64,000 bases of DNA from assembly GCA_029266635.1 (NCBI GenBank), contig JAQSWM010000001.1, forward strand, positions 186,001 through 250,000, in the 5' to 3' direction. Within the stretch, counting starts at the first letter, position 1; each line of letters starts with the position of its first letter. Origin of the DNA: Sphingobacteriaceae bacterium. Its GTDB lineage: Bacteria > Bacteroidota > Bacteroidia > Sphingobacteriales > Sphingobacteriaceae. The position numbers were made by a program, and so were the translations under genes. Below are positions 1 to 9,054 of the stretch, in pieces. Below the pieces are notes generated by a model. The model saw only the letters and a list, made by a program, of their open reading frames with translations, did not search any database and was not told the DNA's origin.

Positions 1-1665
1 CTGAACTCGGCTGTAGATGTAGACAGCCTGGTGGGATACGTGAACAACATTCCGCAAGGATATTATGTGGTAGGCTATAACGGTAGAAATATTTCGTTGA
101 AAGACATGCCGCAACGGGCGAAAGATGCTTTCGCGAACCTCGGCACCCTGATTATTAACAATGTAAATCCGGGAGAGCCTTATATGTTTTGGGGGCAGAA
201 AGGCGGCGCACCTGGAAGTGCTATCGAAAAAATCGCTGATCCTGCCTCTGCTACGCCCGCCCGAAGCCAGGTAATAAAATTTAATTATGAGTATCCTTTC
301 CCTTTCGACAATGGATCTTACACTTCAGAAAAAGCTGGTCCATCCCAGAAATGGAGTAAAGTGTTTTATAATTTTCTCAAAGAACCCGAAGACTCAATAC
401 AAATTTCATTGATTGGTGTCGAGGCAAATGGCGCAGAAACCGTGCTCGTGCCTAAAGCTCCGGCAGACTCTCTGGACCTGTCGACCATTGACGCAAGTAT
501 CTATCCCTACCTCCGGCTAAAAGTGGCAGTTTCTGATAACGTCAATCGTACTCCTGCTCAGCTTAAAGGATGGAAGTTTTTGTATCAGGAATATCCCGAA
601 GGCACCATCAATCCCGAACTTAAAAATGTCTTTTATGCTAAAACGATACAAGAAGGTGATTCTGTAAAATGGCAGCTGAGCTATCAAAACATATCCAAAT
701 ACACCACAGACTCTATTCAGCTTTATTACGAACTTACTAAAGCAGATCGCAGCACAACACGCAAATTTGTTAAGAGCTATGCGCCGCTAAACCCATCCGC
801 CAGTCTTACCGCAGATTTGAGGCTGCCTACACTGGGGCTCAAGGGCGCCAATGTTTTAAAGCTTGAATTCCTGCCCAAAAACCTTCGTGATTCTTACAAT
901 TTCAACAATTATCTTGCACAGAACTTCACGGTTCAAGCTGACGAAAAAGCGCCATTTGTAGATGTTGTTTTTGACGGAAAACACATTGTAAACAGCGAGA
1001 TCGTTTCGCCTTCTCCCGAGATATCTGTGAGCCTTTTGGATGAAAATACGTTCATTCTGCTGAACGATACAACTGTGCTCGACGTCTATATTAAACGTCA
1101 GGATGAGAGCACCTTCCACCGGGTTTCTTACTCATCAGGAAAACTGATTTTTGCGCCCGCAGGGTCTACATCGACCAACAAAGCAACCGTGATGTACAAG
1201 CCCGATAAACTCGCTGATGGAATTTACACGTTGAGAGTTGAAGGAAGGGATAAAACGGGCAACATAAATTTGACGAACAGTTACGAGATAGACTTTGAGG
1301 TGGTGAACGAGTCGGCAATAAGCAACTTTTATCCCTACCCTAATCCTTTTACCACCAGCATGAAATTTGTATTTACGCTTACAGGTGATAAGATCCCTGA
1401 CAAGATTCGAATACAAATCCTGACCATAACCGGGAAAATAGTGCGGGAAGTGCTGAAGGATGAATTGGGACCTTTGCGGATCGGAAACAATGTTTCAGCC
1501 TTTTCCTGGGACGGCACCGATCAATTTGGAGATCGGCTCGCTAATGGCGTTTACTTTTACAACGTGATGGTCGAGAATTCCGACAAAGCTGAAATCAAAC
1601 ATCGCCAAACCTCAGGAGATAAGTTTTTCAAGAATAATTATGGCAAGATTTATTTAATGCGGTAA
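1..1665 (+). CDS. C-terminal part of a large extracellular protein with FlgD-like tail (5' truncated)
   Basis: The reading frame is open from the first base, so the gene starts upstream of the window; about 554 residues are visible. The last ~90 residues (YPYPNPF, a 'TITGKIVREV' strand, then 'FSWDGTDQFGDRLANGVYFYNV') are a FlgD-Ig-like / type IX secretion-type C-terminal domain of Bacteroidota secreted proteins. The preceding part is beta-rich with Ig-like stretches. The first 60 residues, with an 'FWGQKGGAPGSAIEK' element, resemble the region after the catalytic domain in very large C25 (gingipain-like) proteins, but no catalytic domain is visible. I infer a surface or secreted protein, possibly a C25-family peptidase. 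Its stop abuts the stop of the convergent gene with no spacer. Confidence 0.6.
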   Translation: MNSAVDVDSLVGYVNNIPQGYYVVGYNGRNISLKDMPQRAKDAFANLGTLIINNVNPGEPYMFWGQKGGAPGSAIEKIADPASATPARSQVIKFNYEYPFPFDNGSYTSEKAGPSQKWSKVFYNFLKEPEDSIQISLIGVEANGAETVLVPKAPADSLDLSTIDASIYPYLRLKVAVSDNVNRTPAQLKGWKFLYQEYPEGTINPELKNVFYAKTIQEGDSVKWQLSYQNISKYTTDSIQLYYELTKADRSTTRKFVKSYAPLNPSASLTADLRLPTLGLKGANVLKLEFLPKNLRDSYNFNNYLAQNFTVQADEKAPFVDVVFDGKHIVNSEIVSPSPEISVSLLDENTFILLNDTTVLDVYIKRQDESTFHRVSYSSGKLIFAPAGSTSTNKATVMYKPDKLADGIYTLRVEGRDKTGNINLTNSYEIDFEVVNESAISNFYPYPNPFTTSMKFVFTLTGDKIPDKIRIQILTITGKIVREVLKDELGPLRIGNNVSAFSWDGTDQFGDRLANGVYFYNVMVENSDKAEIKHRQTSGDKFFKNNYGKIYLMR

Positions 1666-2586
1666 TCAAATGCGATCAATGAGCTGGAATACACGCTTAA
1701 ACCGGTTTCGAACAGCCGAATACCTAATAATGAAATAAGGTCTAAGTTGTGGATTAAAGTAGGATTTGAAGTTGGCAATACCTTCCATATTTGCACCACA
1801 GAAGTCTATCTCTTTGTGGCCCTGGCTAAAAAGAGTTTCGATCATATACTGGTAAAGGAAAGTATGAGCATATTTTTCGCTACGGCTTATTGGATTTAAA
1901 GCGAGCATGTATGCCTTTAAAAGTTTCTTATCTAGCAATACCAGGTTACTACCCAAGCAAATGTCAGCTCTATAGAGGCTGAAGGCTCTTAAATACCCCC
2001 GTTCTGCTAAAGCTGTAAACAAAGACATGAATGCCTTCGTCTTTTTTGCCGAGTACCCCAAACTGCGAAGGAACCGAATGTTGACCCTTACTGAAGTGGC
2101 ATCTGGAACCTGAGCAATACAATTGTAGCTTTCAACATTCTTGTGTTTAAGATTTTTCTCAATGCTATAATGTGCTTGGAGTCCGGGTGTCTTGATATAA
2201 GTGTATCTGTTCTCAACCTGAAAACCTTGCCAAATGAACGGTCGAACGTCGGTAACTTCAACACTAAAGCGTAGAGCAATCCGGTAAAAAGACGCTTTCA
2301 GAGAAGTTAGAAGTTGCTTTAATACTTCCAGCCTATCGCGTTCATCCATAGCATCTGAAACCCACAAAGGCGAATAGGTAAAATTTTCTGGCAAAACGAT
2401 GCTTCTTCCTTTCACGAAGACGGCTATAGCCACCGCTAACTTGCCTTTCTTTTTTAGAACATAGTACTTTATGGAAACCTTAAAGGAATTTGCTACTGCG
2501 CTGAGATAATCAGGTTGAAAAAATACTGGCAGCGGCTCAAGTTCCAGAGCCTGCGCCCATTCTGCCTCGCTGATTTCAGTAAGCAT
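1666..2586 (-). CDS. FemAB/GNAT-like acyltransferase
   Basis: 306 residues. The C-terminal half (residues ~170-290) has the pattern of a GNAT_6/FemAB-type acyltransferase: a helix-rich segment, 'FLYQYMIETLFSQGHKEIDFCGANMEGIANFKSYFNPQL', then a terminal strand. The 'DFCGAN..GIA.FK..F' element is the most family-like part and is also seen in peptidoglycan-bridge and cellulose-type acyltransferases. The N-terminal half is a degenerate repeat of the same fold. No signal peptide, so cytoplasmic. The substrate cannot be read from sequence. It lies 11 bases downstream of the sugar dehydrogenase gene and may be co-transcribed with it. Confidence 0.6.
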   Translation of the reverse strand: MLTEISEAEWAQALELEPLPVFFQPDYLSAVANSFKVSIKYYVLKKKGKLAVAIAVFVKGRSIVLPENFTYSPLWVSDAMDERDRLEVLKQLLTSLKASFYRIALRFSVEVTDVRPFIWQGFQVENRYTYIKTPGLQAHYSIEKNLKHKNVESYNCIAQVPDATSVRVNIRFLRSLGYSAKKTKAFMSLFTALAERGYLRAFSLYRADICLGSNLVLLDKKLLKAYMLALNPISRSEKYAHTFLYQYMIETLFSQGHKEIDFCGANMEGIANFKSYFNPQLRPYFIIRYSAVRNRFKRVFQLIDRI

Positions 2587-2597
2587 CCCTACTCGCT

Positions 2598-3698
2598 TTA
2601 TTTACTGCTACTCAGCACCAACAGCTTATCATTAGATCCGTTCGAAGTTATCAGGTACACTTTCCCATCAGGTGCCACGCACACATCCCGTAAGCGTCCA
2701 TGCTCAAACCTAAAATACGTGGATACCGATTCGACCTTATCCCCTGCCGCGTTTAGTTTTAGTTGATATAAACTGCTGCCCTTCAGCGTAGCCATTAGTA
2801 AAGAGTTTTTCCATTGCGGGAAAAGTGAGCCGTTGTAATAGTCCAGCCCGCAGGTTGCAATGGTTGGCGTCCAGCGGTAAATGGGCTGCGCTATGTTGTT
2901 AGCCGCACAGAACTCCTTTTCATCAGCCTCATCGCATACACCCCTAACCTTGGGCCAGCCATAGTTGCGCCCTTTGTGGATAATATTGATTTCGTCATCA
3001 GTGTCAGGACCATGCTCTGAACTGTATAGTTTTCCTTTTGCATACACCAGTCCCTGGGGGTTACGGTGACCGTAGCTCCAAACGGGGCTGCCCTTGGTGG
3101 GATTGTCTGCAGGAATGCTGCCGTCGAGGTTGATGCGGAGGATTTTGCCGTTCAGAGAGCTGAGCTTTTGCGGGTTGGACTGGTTTGACGCATCGCCTGT
3201 AGTGATATAAAGCTTTCCGCCGACAATGAGCAAGCGACTACCATTGTGGATGTTTGCCGCGGCAATGTTGTCCAAAAGCGTATGTGGTTCTGTTAAGGTG
3301 TTGTTCTTATAGGTGTACCGCACAACTTTGCCAAAAGATGAACCGTCTTTCCGATAGTCATATTCCACATATACATAAGGCGTTTTGCTGAAGTTAGGAT
3401 GCAAAGCCATGCCCAATAAACCACCCTCGCCTTTTTCATAAACATCGCTGATGGTTATCAAAGGGTAAACCTTCCCGCTTGCCGGATCAACTCTGCTCAC
3501 CCTTCCGCCCCGCTCGGTCATCCACAGCATCTTGTCTGGTCCCCAGACCAGCTCCCACGGGAACCTGAGCTCGTCATTTAACACCTTTACGTTAATCCCG
3601 GCGGCATTGCCCGGAACATCTTCCCGGGATTTGGGGCTGTTACTGCAAGAAAGGCAGACAATCAAGGCAGACACTGAAGTGAGGATGAAGCTTTTCAT
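2598..3698 (-). CDS. PQQ-dependent sugar dehydrogenase-like lipoprotein (GSDH family)
   Basis: I start at the ATG at 3696-3698. It gives a clean lipoprotein signal (MKSFILTSVSALIVCLSCS, lipobox ending at Cys19); an in-frame start 84 bases upstream would bury that signal and run into mutS2. The ~366-residue product carries glucose/sorbosone dehydrogenase beta-propeller features: 'LRFPWELVWGPDKMLWMTERGGRVSRVD', 'GMALHPNF', 'NIHNGSRL', 'YGHRNPQGL', 'SEHGPDTDDEINI', 'NYGWP', ending 'GRLRDVCVAPDGKVYLITS'. These enzymes oxidise soluble sugars with PQQ in the periplasm. No PQQ biosynthesis gene is in the window, so the cofactor source is unknown. Confidence 0.85.
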   Translation of the reverse strand: MKSFILTSVSALIVCLSCSNSPKSREDVPGNAAGINVKVLNDELRFPWELVWGPDKMLWMTERGGRVSRVDPASGKVYPLITISDVYEKGEGGLLGMALHPNFSKTPYVYVEYDYRKDGSSFGKVVRYTYKNNTLTEPHTLLDNIAAANIHNGSRLLIVGGKLYITTGDASNQSNPQKLSSLNGKILRINLDGSIPADNPTKGSPVWSYGHRNPQGLVYAKGKLYSSEHGPDTDDEINIIHKGRNYGWPKVRGVCDEADEKEFCAANNIAQPIYRWTPTIATCGLDYYNGSLFPQWKNSLLMATLKGSSLYQLKLNAAGDKVESVSTYFRFEHGRLRDVCVAPDGKVYLITSNGSNDKLLVLSSSK

Positions 3699-3729
3699 TT
3701 GCGTGTTTACGATATGTGAAAGATACGAT

Positions 3730-6093
3730 CTATTTGAAAAAAACGTAGGTAATGCCATCTCCGCCCCTGTCGGCATGCTCATCTTCCACGTGGCTAACCT
3801 GCGAATATTTGCGCAGGTATTCGCGTATTAGCTTGCGCAGGATGCCGTCGCCTTTGCCGTGTATCACTTTGAAGCTGGGGAAATTCATCATCAATGCCCT
3901 GTCGAGGTATTTTTCTATTTCAAATAGCGCCTCTTCGCCACGCATGCCCCGCACATCAATCTCAGGTTTGAATTGAGCAATGCTTTCGGTGATCTGGGAT
4001 GAATATGAGCGCCGGGTTTCTTTCGGCACATCCCTGGAAGCGATCTTTTGTAATCTTTTACGTTTAACAACGGATCTCAGTTCGCCGATAGCCAGCACCA
4101 CATTATCCTTCATGATCTCCGTCACCAGGCCTATTGTTTCAGAGTCTTGTAGTTTAACCCAATCCCCTTTGGCAAGTTCGGTTTCTTCAAACGGCACAGG
4201 TTTTGGTTTCTCACGCACCTGGTTTTTATTCAGTTCAACCTGGAGGTTTTCCCTGAGCTTTTGCGTTTTTTCCTTGTCGGCTTTGCTTTCCTTTATTTCG
4301 GCGATGGTATTTTCAATTAGCTTATTGGCATTCCGGATGATATTCTGCGCCTCCAGCTTAGCCTCCTTCAATATGCCTTTCTTGTTTTCTTCCAGGTAGG
4401 CTTTCAACTTCTGGTTTTCAGCCAGCAAAGCTTTAGCGCTCCGTTCCTGTTTTTCAGCCGCAACTCTCGTATCGAGCAATTGCTTTTTATCACGTTCAAG
4501 ATCAACAAGCAGCGTATCCACTTTCTTTTGCTGAACGCCGATCTTATTTCTCGCAGCCTGGAGCACCTGTTGCGGCAAACCAATTTTCTGCGCTATTTCA
4601 AATGCGTACGAGCTCCCCGGCTTCCCCATCTCTAATATGTAGAGCGGCTTCATTTCCGCGTTATTGAACAGCATGGAAGCATTTTCAAGCCCTTCGGCCG
4701 CATTGGCGAAAACCTTCAGATTGGAGTAGTGGGTTGTGATGACGCCCTTAACCTGCTTCTTGTTCAGCGATTCCAGTACAGCTTCCGCGATGGGCCCGCC
4801 GAATTGCGGATCTGTGCCGGTGCCGAATTCGTCAATCAGGATCAGCGTTTTGGAATTTGCATTTTCCACGAAGTGCTTCATCTTGGAAAGATGTGCGCTG
4901 TACGTGCTCAGGTCGCTTTCGATGGACTGATCGTCGCCGATATCAGCAAAAATCTGCTTGAAAATCCCAACTCTCGAATGTTCATCAGCCGGAATTAACA
5001 AGCCTGCCTGCACCATCAACTGCAGCAGCCCAACCGTTTTCATACAAACAGATTTACCTCCGGCATTAGGTCCCGAAACCACAATTACCCGGTCAACAGT
5101 ATCGATCTTTATATTCAGCGGCACCACAGTTTGCTGCTCCTTTTTCATATTCAGCAGCAAAAGCGGATGACGGGCGTTCACCAGGTTGATGGAAGGCTCC
5201 TGCACAACTTCAGGCATTTCTGCTTCAATATCTATGGCAAACAAAGCCTTAGCACGTACGAAATCAAGCTTGGTAAGAAAGCTGTGATAGGAAAAAAGCA
5301 GCGGCACAAAAGGCCGGAGCTCGTCGGTGAGGGCTCTTAATATCCTGATGATTTCACGTCTCCTGTCAAATTCCAGGTCGCGTAGTTTGTTGTTTAACTG
5401 AAAAACCTCTTCTGGTTCTATGTAAGCGGTTTGCCCGGATGCTGATTCGTCGTGGATAAAGCCTTTCAGCTTTCGCTTGTTTTCCGCCAGGATCGGGATG
5501 CACATGCGGCCTTCGCGGACGGTGAGGCTGCCGTCTGCGGTCCAGCCATTATCGCGGGCAGCTTTGAAGATCTGGTCTACTTTTTTCCTGGCTTCAATTT
5601 CAGCCTTGCTAATGGCTGAGGTGAGTTCTTCAAGTTCTCTGGAAGCGTTGGGTTTGATCTTTCCCTTCGCATCAATTACCTGCTCAATTTGTCTTAAGAT
5701 TTTCTTCTCTACCGGCAAATGCTCGAACAGCGCTTCGAGACCGGGGTATATTCCCTCCCGCTGATTGAAGTAATTGATGACCGCAAAAACTGTTGTGAGC
5801 GAAAGCAGCACCTGGAAAAACTCATCTTCGCTCAAAAACGTTCCTTCAAGCCGGGCTTTTTCAGCCAGGACCTTGATGTTGTAGAAGTTATGAATCGGAA
5901 GCTGAGAGTCGTTCTGAAGGATGTTTTTGAACTCCTGTGCCTGCTTGAGGAATTTGGCAATCTGTTCAAAATTAGACATCGGTTGGATCTTGTCGACCAT
6001 TCCACTGCCCATCTCACTTAGGCAATGTGCCTTGATGAGTCCCTTTATCTCTGTAAATCCTAACTTATCTGTCGCGTTGCCCGGGTAGATCAT
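3730..6093 (-). CDS. mutS2: Endonuclease MutS2
   Basis: 787 residues, the usual MutS2 length. Order: MutS-like clamp and lever helices; Walker A 'GPNAGGKS' near residue 340; the DEFGTGTDP Walker B/signature region near 430; a long charged coiled coil (about 510-620); a KOW-like linker; and a C-terminal Smr domain ('IDVRGMRGEEAL', 'KVIHGKGDGILR'). The N-terminal mismatch-recognition domain of MutS is absent, as expected. Family members bind branched DNA or collided ribosomes and act in recombination control or ribosome rescue. It follows the DUF4296 lipoprotein gene by 20 bases and ends 31 bases before the start I chose for the sugar dehydrogenase. Confidence 0.95.
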   Translation of the reverse strand: MIYPGNATDKLGFTEIKGLIKAHCLSEMGSGMVDKIQPMSNFEQIAKFLKQAQEFKNILQNDSQLPIHNFYNIKVLAEKARLEGTFLSEDEFFQVLLSLTTVFAVINYFNQREGIYPGLEALFEHLPVEKKILRQIEQVIDAKGKIKPNASRELEELTSAISKAEIEARKKVDQIFKAARDNGWTADGSLTVREGRMCIPILAENKRKLKGFIHDESASGQTAYIEPEEVFQLNNKLRDLEFDRRREIIRILRALTDELRPFVPLLFSYHSFLTKLDFVRAKALFAIDIEAEMPEVVQEPSINLVNARHPLLLLNMKKEQQTVVPLNIKIDTVDRVIVVSGPNAGGKSVCMKTVGLLQLMVQAGLLIPADEHSRVGIFKQIFADIGDDQSIESDLSTYSAHLSKMKHFVENANSKTLILIDEFGTGTDPQFGGPIAEAVLESLNKKQVKGVITTHYSNLKVFANAAEGLENASMLFNNAEMKPLYILEMGKPGSSYAFEIAQKIGLPQQVLQAARNKIGVQQKKVDTLLVDLERDKKQLLDTRVAAEKQERSAKALLAENQKLKAYLEENKKGILKEAKLEAQNIIRNANKLIENTIAEIKESKADKEKTQKLRENLQVELNKNQVREKPKPVPFEETELAKGDWVKLQDSETIGLVTEIMKDNVVLAIGELRSVVKRKRLQKIASRDVPKETRRSYSSQITESIAQFKPEIDVRGMRGEEALFEIEKYLDRALMMNFPSFKVIHGKGDGILRKLIREYLRKYSQVSHVEDEHADRGGDGITYVFFK

Positions 6094-6113
6094 GCCTCAA
6101 TAATCGTTAGCGA

Positions 6114-6590
6114 CTAACTAATTTCAAGCGGCCTTGTAATCCGCTTTTTCAATATAGAGTCGGCTTTATTCTCACCATTGGCTTTTTTAATAGAATCTTG
6201 CCTGCGCTTCTCCGCCTTGGTGATCTCCTTTTCTGCCTTCAAAGTCTCAGCATTAAGGCGTCTTTCCTCCACTTTCTCTAAAGTGTCGAGCTTTGTTTTT
6301 ACGGATGCATAAACCTCGCTTAACGTTTTCGGCTGTAAGCTGTAATATTTCAAGCTCCTGGTAAATCGAGTTGAATCCGTATTATATTTTTTAAAAGCTG
6401 ATAGATATAGCTGCGGACCAACCTTGTTAGCCGAATCCTGCGGAAGCCCGGCAATATACCCATCCACAAGCTGCAAGTCGGTAATTAGATTGGTCATATC
6501 ATCTTTCCGGATAATCCCTTTCGGAGTATTGTCAGAACTGCAGCCTGCCCAAAAAATGAGAATTAAAAAACCCGGTATTAAGCGCTTCAT
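6114..6590 (-). CDS. DUF4296 lipoprotein
   Basis: 158 residues. The N-terminus (MKRLIPGFLILIFWAGCSS) is a lipoprotein signal with the acceptor Cys at position 17. The segment 'LITDLQLVDGYIAGL...YLSAFKKYNTDSTRFTRSLKYYS' is typical of DUF4296, a small Bacteroidota lipoprotein domain of unknown function. The last ~50 residues are a Lys/Glu-rich helix, probably a coiled coil. It is divergent from the YggS gene, with 41 bases between the start codons, and upstream of mutS2. A TATTTTTG element on the minus strand at 6617-6624 fits a -7 box for it, but I see no good -33 partner. Confidence 0.8.
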   Translation of the reverse strand: MKRLIPGFLILIFWAGCSSDNTPKGIIRKDDMTNLITDLQLVDGYIAGLPQDSANKVGPQLYLSAFKKYNTDSTRFTRSLKYYSLQPKTLSEVYASVKTKLDTLEKVEERRLNAETLKAEKEITKAEKRRQDSIKKANGENKADSILKKRITRPLEIS

Positions 6591-6631
6591 TTATTAATTT
6601 AGCCGTTTAAAAGGTTCAAAAATACACATAA

Positions 6632-7324
6632 ATGAGCATTGCGTCTAACTTATTGGCACTTAAGAAAGAAGTTGAAGAAGAGGGCGGAGCGAAATTAATT
6701 GCCGTTTCAAAAACCAAATCGCAAGCTGAAATTCAGGAAGCCTATGATGCCGGGCAACGTGTTTTTGGAGAGAACCAGGTCCAGGAATTAGTTGACAAGT
6801 ACGAGGCTTTGCCAAAAGATATTGAATGGCATCTGATCGGGCATTTGCAATCTAACAAGGTCAAATATATTGCACCATTTATCAGCCTCATCCACTCTGT
6901 AGACAGCCTGAAGCTCTTGCAGGAAATCGATAAACAGGCTGCAAAAAACAAACGTGTGATAGACTGCTTGCTGCAAATTTATATCGCTGATGAAGACACG
7001 AAATTCGGGCTGGGGCACGATGAAGCTATTGAATTGCTCAGGAGCGAAGAATTTGCGGCTTTGAAAAATGTGCGGATTGTTGGTGTGATGGGGATTGCCA
7101 CAAATACGAAGAACGAAAAGCACATCAAAGAAGAATTTTACGAGCTCAACACCTTCTTTCATGGATTAAAAGCCAGCTTTTTCAGAAAAGAGGCGTCATT
7201 CAAAGAGATTTCCATGGGTATGTCCAGCGACTATAAAGTTGCTATTGAAGAAGGCAGCACCATGGTGCGCATTGGAAGCACTATTTTCGGCCAGCGGATC
7301 ATCCCCCACTGGAAAAACAATTAA
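6632..7324 (+). CDS. YggS/PLPBP-family pyridoxal-phosphate homeostasis protein
   Basis: 230 residues, a standard single-domain alanine-racemase-N fold protein. The PLP lysine is Lys27 in 'IAVSKTK'. Other family marks are 'FGENQVQEL', 'WHLIGHLQSNKVKYI', 'SVDSLKLL', 'GVMGIAT' and the phosphate-binding 'SMGMSSDYKVAIEEGSTMVRIGS'. The family binds PLP and buffers amino-acid and keto-acid pools without a proven catalytic reaction. The gene ends 4 bases before the acetyltransferase start and heads a four-gene plus-strand run. Confidence 0.95.
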   Translation: MSIASNLLALKKEVEEEGGAKLIAVSKTKSQAEIQEAYDAGQRVFGENQVQELVDKYEALPKDIEWHLIGHLQSNKVKYIAPFISLIHSVDSLKLLQEIDKQAAKNKRVIDCLLQIYIADEDTKFGLGHDEAIELLRSEEFAALKNVRIVGVMGIATNTKNEKHIKEEFYELNTFFHGLKASFFRKEASFKEISMGMSSDYKVAIEEGSTMVRIGSTIFGQRIIPHWKNN

Positions 7325-7328
7325 CCTT

Positions 7329-7811
7329 ATGTACATTAGCCTTCGCAGAGCAGAAAAAAAAGACTGCGCCCAACTTTTAGAACTGATAAATGAGCTCGCC
7401 GTTTACGAGCGGGCTCCGGACGAAGTGACCGTTACACTGCAGGAGTTTGAGGAAGCCGGCTTTGGCGAAAATGCCGTGTGGAAAGCCTTTGTTGCTGAAG
7501 CCGACGGGGCGATAGCCGGCTTCGCTCTCTATTACATCCGCTACTCAACCTGGAAAGGCTGTCGGTTGTACCTGGAAGATTTTATTGTGACCGAGAGTAT
7601 GCGCCGCTATGGAATAGGAAAAATGCTGTTTGATCGCGTAATTCGCGAAACTAAAGAGAAGGGCTACAAAGGAATGGTGTGGCAGGTGCTCGACTGGAAC
7701 GAACCCGCCCTCAACTTTTATAAAAAATACAACTCTTCCGTCGAAACAGGATGGCTCAATGCATCGTTAAGCCTTGAGCAAGTAAAAGAACTTCACGATG
7801 CAGGTTTATAA
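7329..7811 (+). CDS. SSAT-like GNAT N-acetyltransferase
   Basis: I start at the ATG at 7329, 4 bases after the YggS stop; an earlier in-frame start would lie inside yggS. The 160-residue product matches the spermidine/spermine (or thialysine) N-acetyltransferase branch of GNAT: 'LYYIRYSTWKGCRLYLEDFIV', the acetyl-CoA loop 'RRYGIGKMLF', and 'VWQVLDWNEPALNFYKKY'. The likely acceptor is a primary amine such as a polyamine or a lysine analogue. Its last 14 bases overlap the aspartate kinase start, suggesting translational coupling. A link with the lysine/threonine pathway is possible but not shown. Confidence 0.85.
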   Translation: MYISLRRAEKKDCAQLLELINELAVYERAPDEVTVTLQEFEEAGFGENAVWKAFVAEADGAIAGFALYYIRYSTWKGCRLYLEDFIVTESMRRYGIGKMLFDRVIRETKEKGYKGMVWQVLDWNEPALNFYKKYNSSVETGWLNASLSLEQVKELHDAGL

Positions 7812-9054
7812 ATTTGGTGGTGCTTCTGCAAAAGATGCTGATGGTGTAAGAAATATCGCCCGGGTTGTGGGCTTAAAGCCCGATGGCGGGCTGCTTATCG
7901 TGGTTTCGGCGATGGGGAAAACCACGAATGCTCTTGAAGACCTTACCAATGCTTATGTAGATCGGAAAGATACAGAAGAGATTTTCAACGAGATTAAGGC
8001 TTATCACGAGGGGATCATGGACGGCTTGTTTGAAGACAGAAACCATCCGGTTTATGATGAAATTGCAAACACCTTTGTAGAAATTGATTGGATATTAGAA
8101 GAGGAACCGCATGATGACTACGGTTTTATTTATGATCAGATCGTTTCAATTGGCGAACTGGTTTCTACTAAAATTGTGAGCGCTTACCTGAATCATACTG
8201 GGCTGGCGAACCAATGGATTGATGCCCGGAATTTCATCCACACAGACAATAGCTACCGCGAAGGACAGGTGGATTGGGAGAAAACCCGGACCTCAGTTAC
8301 TGCTGCCAACCTTTCATGCGATAACAAAACCTATGTTTCCCAGGGATTTATCGGCGGCACTTCAGAAAACTTCACTACCACACTTGGCCGGGAAGGGTCG
8401 GACTATACAGCTGCAATTTTTGCAACCTGCCTGGGTGCAAAGGCTGTTACTATCTGGAAAGATGTGCCCGGGGTCCTAAACGCTGATCCTAAGCTCTTCC
8501 CCGACACCAATAAATACGAAGAGTTATCCTATTACGAAGCTCTGGAAATGACTTACTATGGTGCTACCGTTATCCACCCAAAAACCATAAAGCCACTACA
8601 GAATGCCTGCATTCCCTTGTATGTAAAACCCTTCTCCGCTCCCACTGAACCAGGAACGGTTATCCACAACATAAAGCCTGCAGCTATTTTACCGGCAATT
8701 ATTGTCAAGAGCAGACAGTCGCTTTTTTCCCTATCTACTAAAGATCATTCGTTCATTACTGAAGCACACTTAAGCAGCATTTTTAAGTGTTTCTCGGAAA
8801 ACCACATTCGTATTAACCTGATGCAAAACTCGGCGCTAACCGTTTCAGTGTGCTTTGATTGGGATGAAAGAAGATATAAAAAACTCATCGCGAAGCTCAA
8901 CGAGGATTACAAGGTTAAGTACAACACGGGGCTGGAATTACTAACGGTGCGGCACTATCAAAAGGAGATTATCCTGAAACTGGTAGCAGGAAAAACCATC
9001 TATCTGGAGCAGTTAAACCGCAATACTGCACAGTATGTTGTAAGAGGTGAATAA
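7798..9054 (+). CDS. lysC: Aspartate kinase
   Basis: 418 residues, a monofunctional aspartokinase. The N-terminal amino-acid kinase domain opens with 'VYKFGGASAKDADGVRN' and has 'VVSAMGKTTNAL', 'GGTSENFTTTLGREGSDYTAA' and 'TIWKDVPGVLNADPKL'. The C-terminal regulatory part contains one recognisable ACT-like repeat ('LFSLSTKDHSFI...INLMQNSALTVSVCFD') and a shorter second one. It catalyses ATP-dependent phosphorylation of L-aspartate, the first step to lysine, threonine and methionine. There is no fused homoserine dehydrogenase. It overlaps the gene before it by 14 bases and the gene after it by 8 bases. Confidence 0.93.
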   Translation: MQVYKFGGASAKDADGVRNIARVVGLKPDGGLLIVVSAMGKTTNALEDLTNAYVDRKDTEEIFNEIKAYHEGIMDGLFEDRNHPVYDEIANTFVEIDWILEEEPHDDYGFIYDQIVSIGELVSTKIVSAYLNHTGLANQWIDARNFIHTDNSYREGQVDWEKTRTSVTAANLSCDNKTYVSQGFIGGTSENFTTTLGREGSDYTAAIFATCLGAKAVTIWKDVPGVLNADPKLFPDTNKYEELSYYEALEMTYYGATVIHPKTIKPLQNACIPLYVKPFSAPTEPGTVIHNIKPAAILPAIIVKSRQSLFSLSTKDHSFITEAHLSSIFKCFSENHIRINLMQNSALTVSVCFDWDERRYKKLIAKLNEDYKVKYNTGLELLTVRHYQKEIILKLVAGKTIYLEQLNRNTAQYVVRGE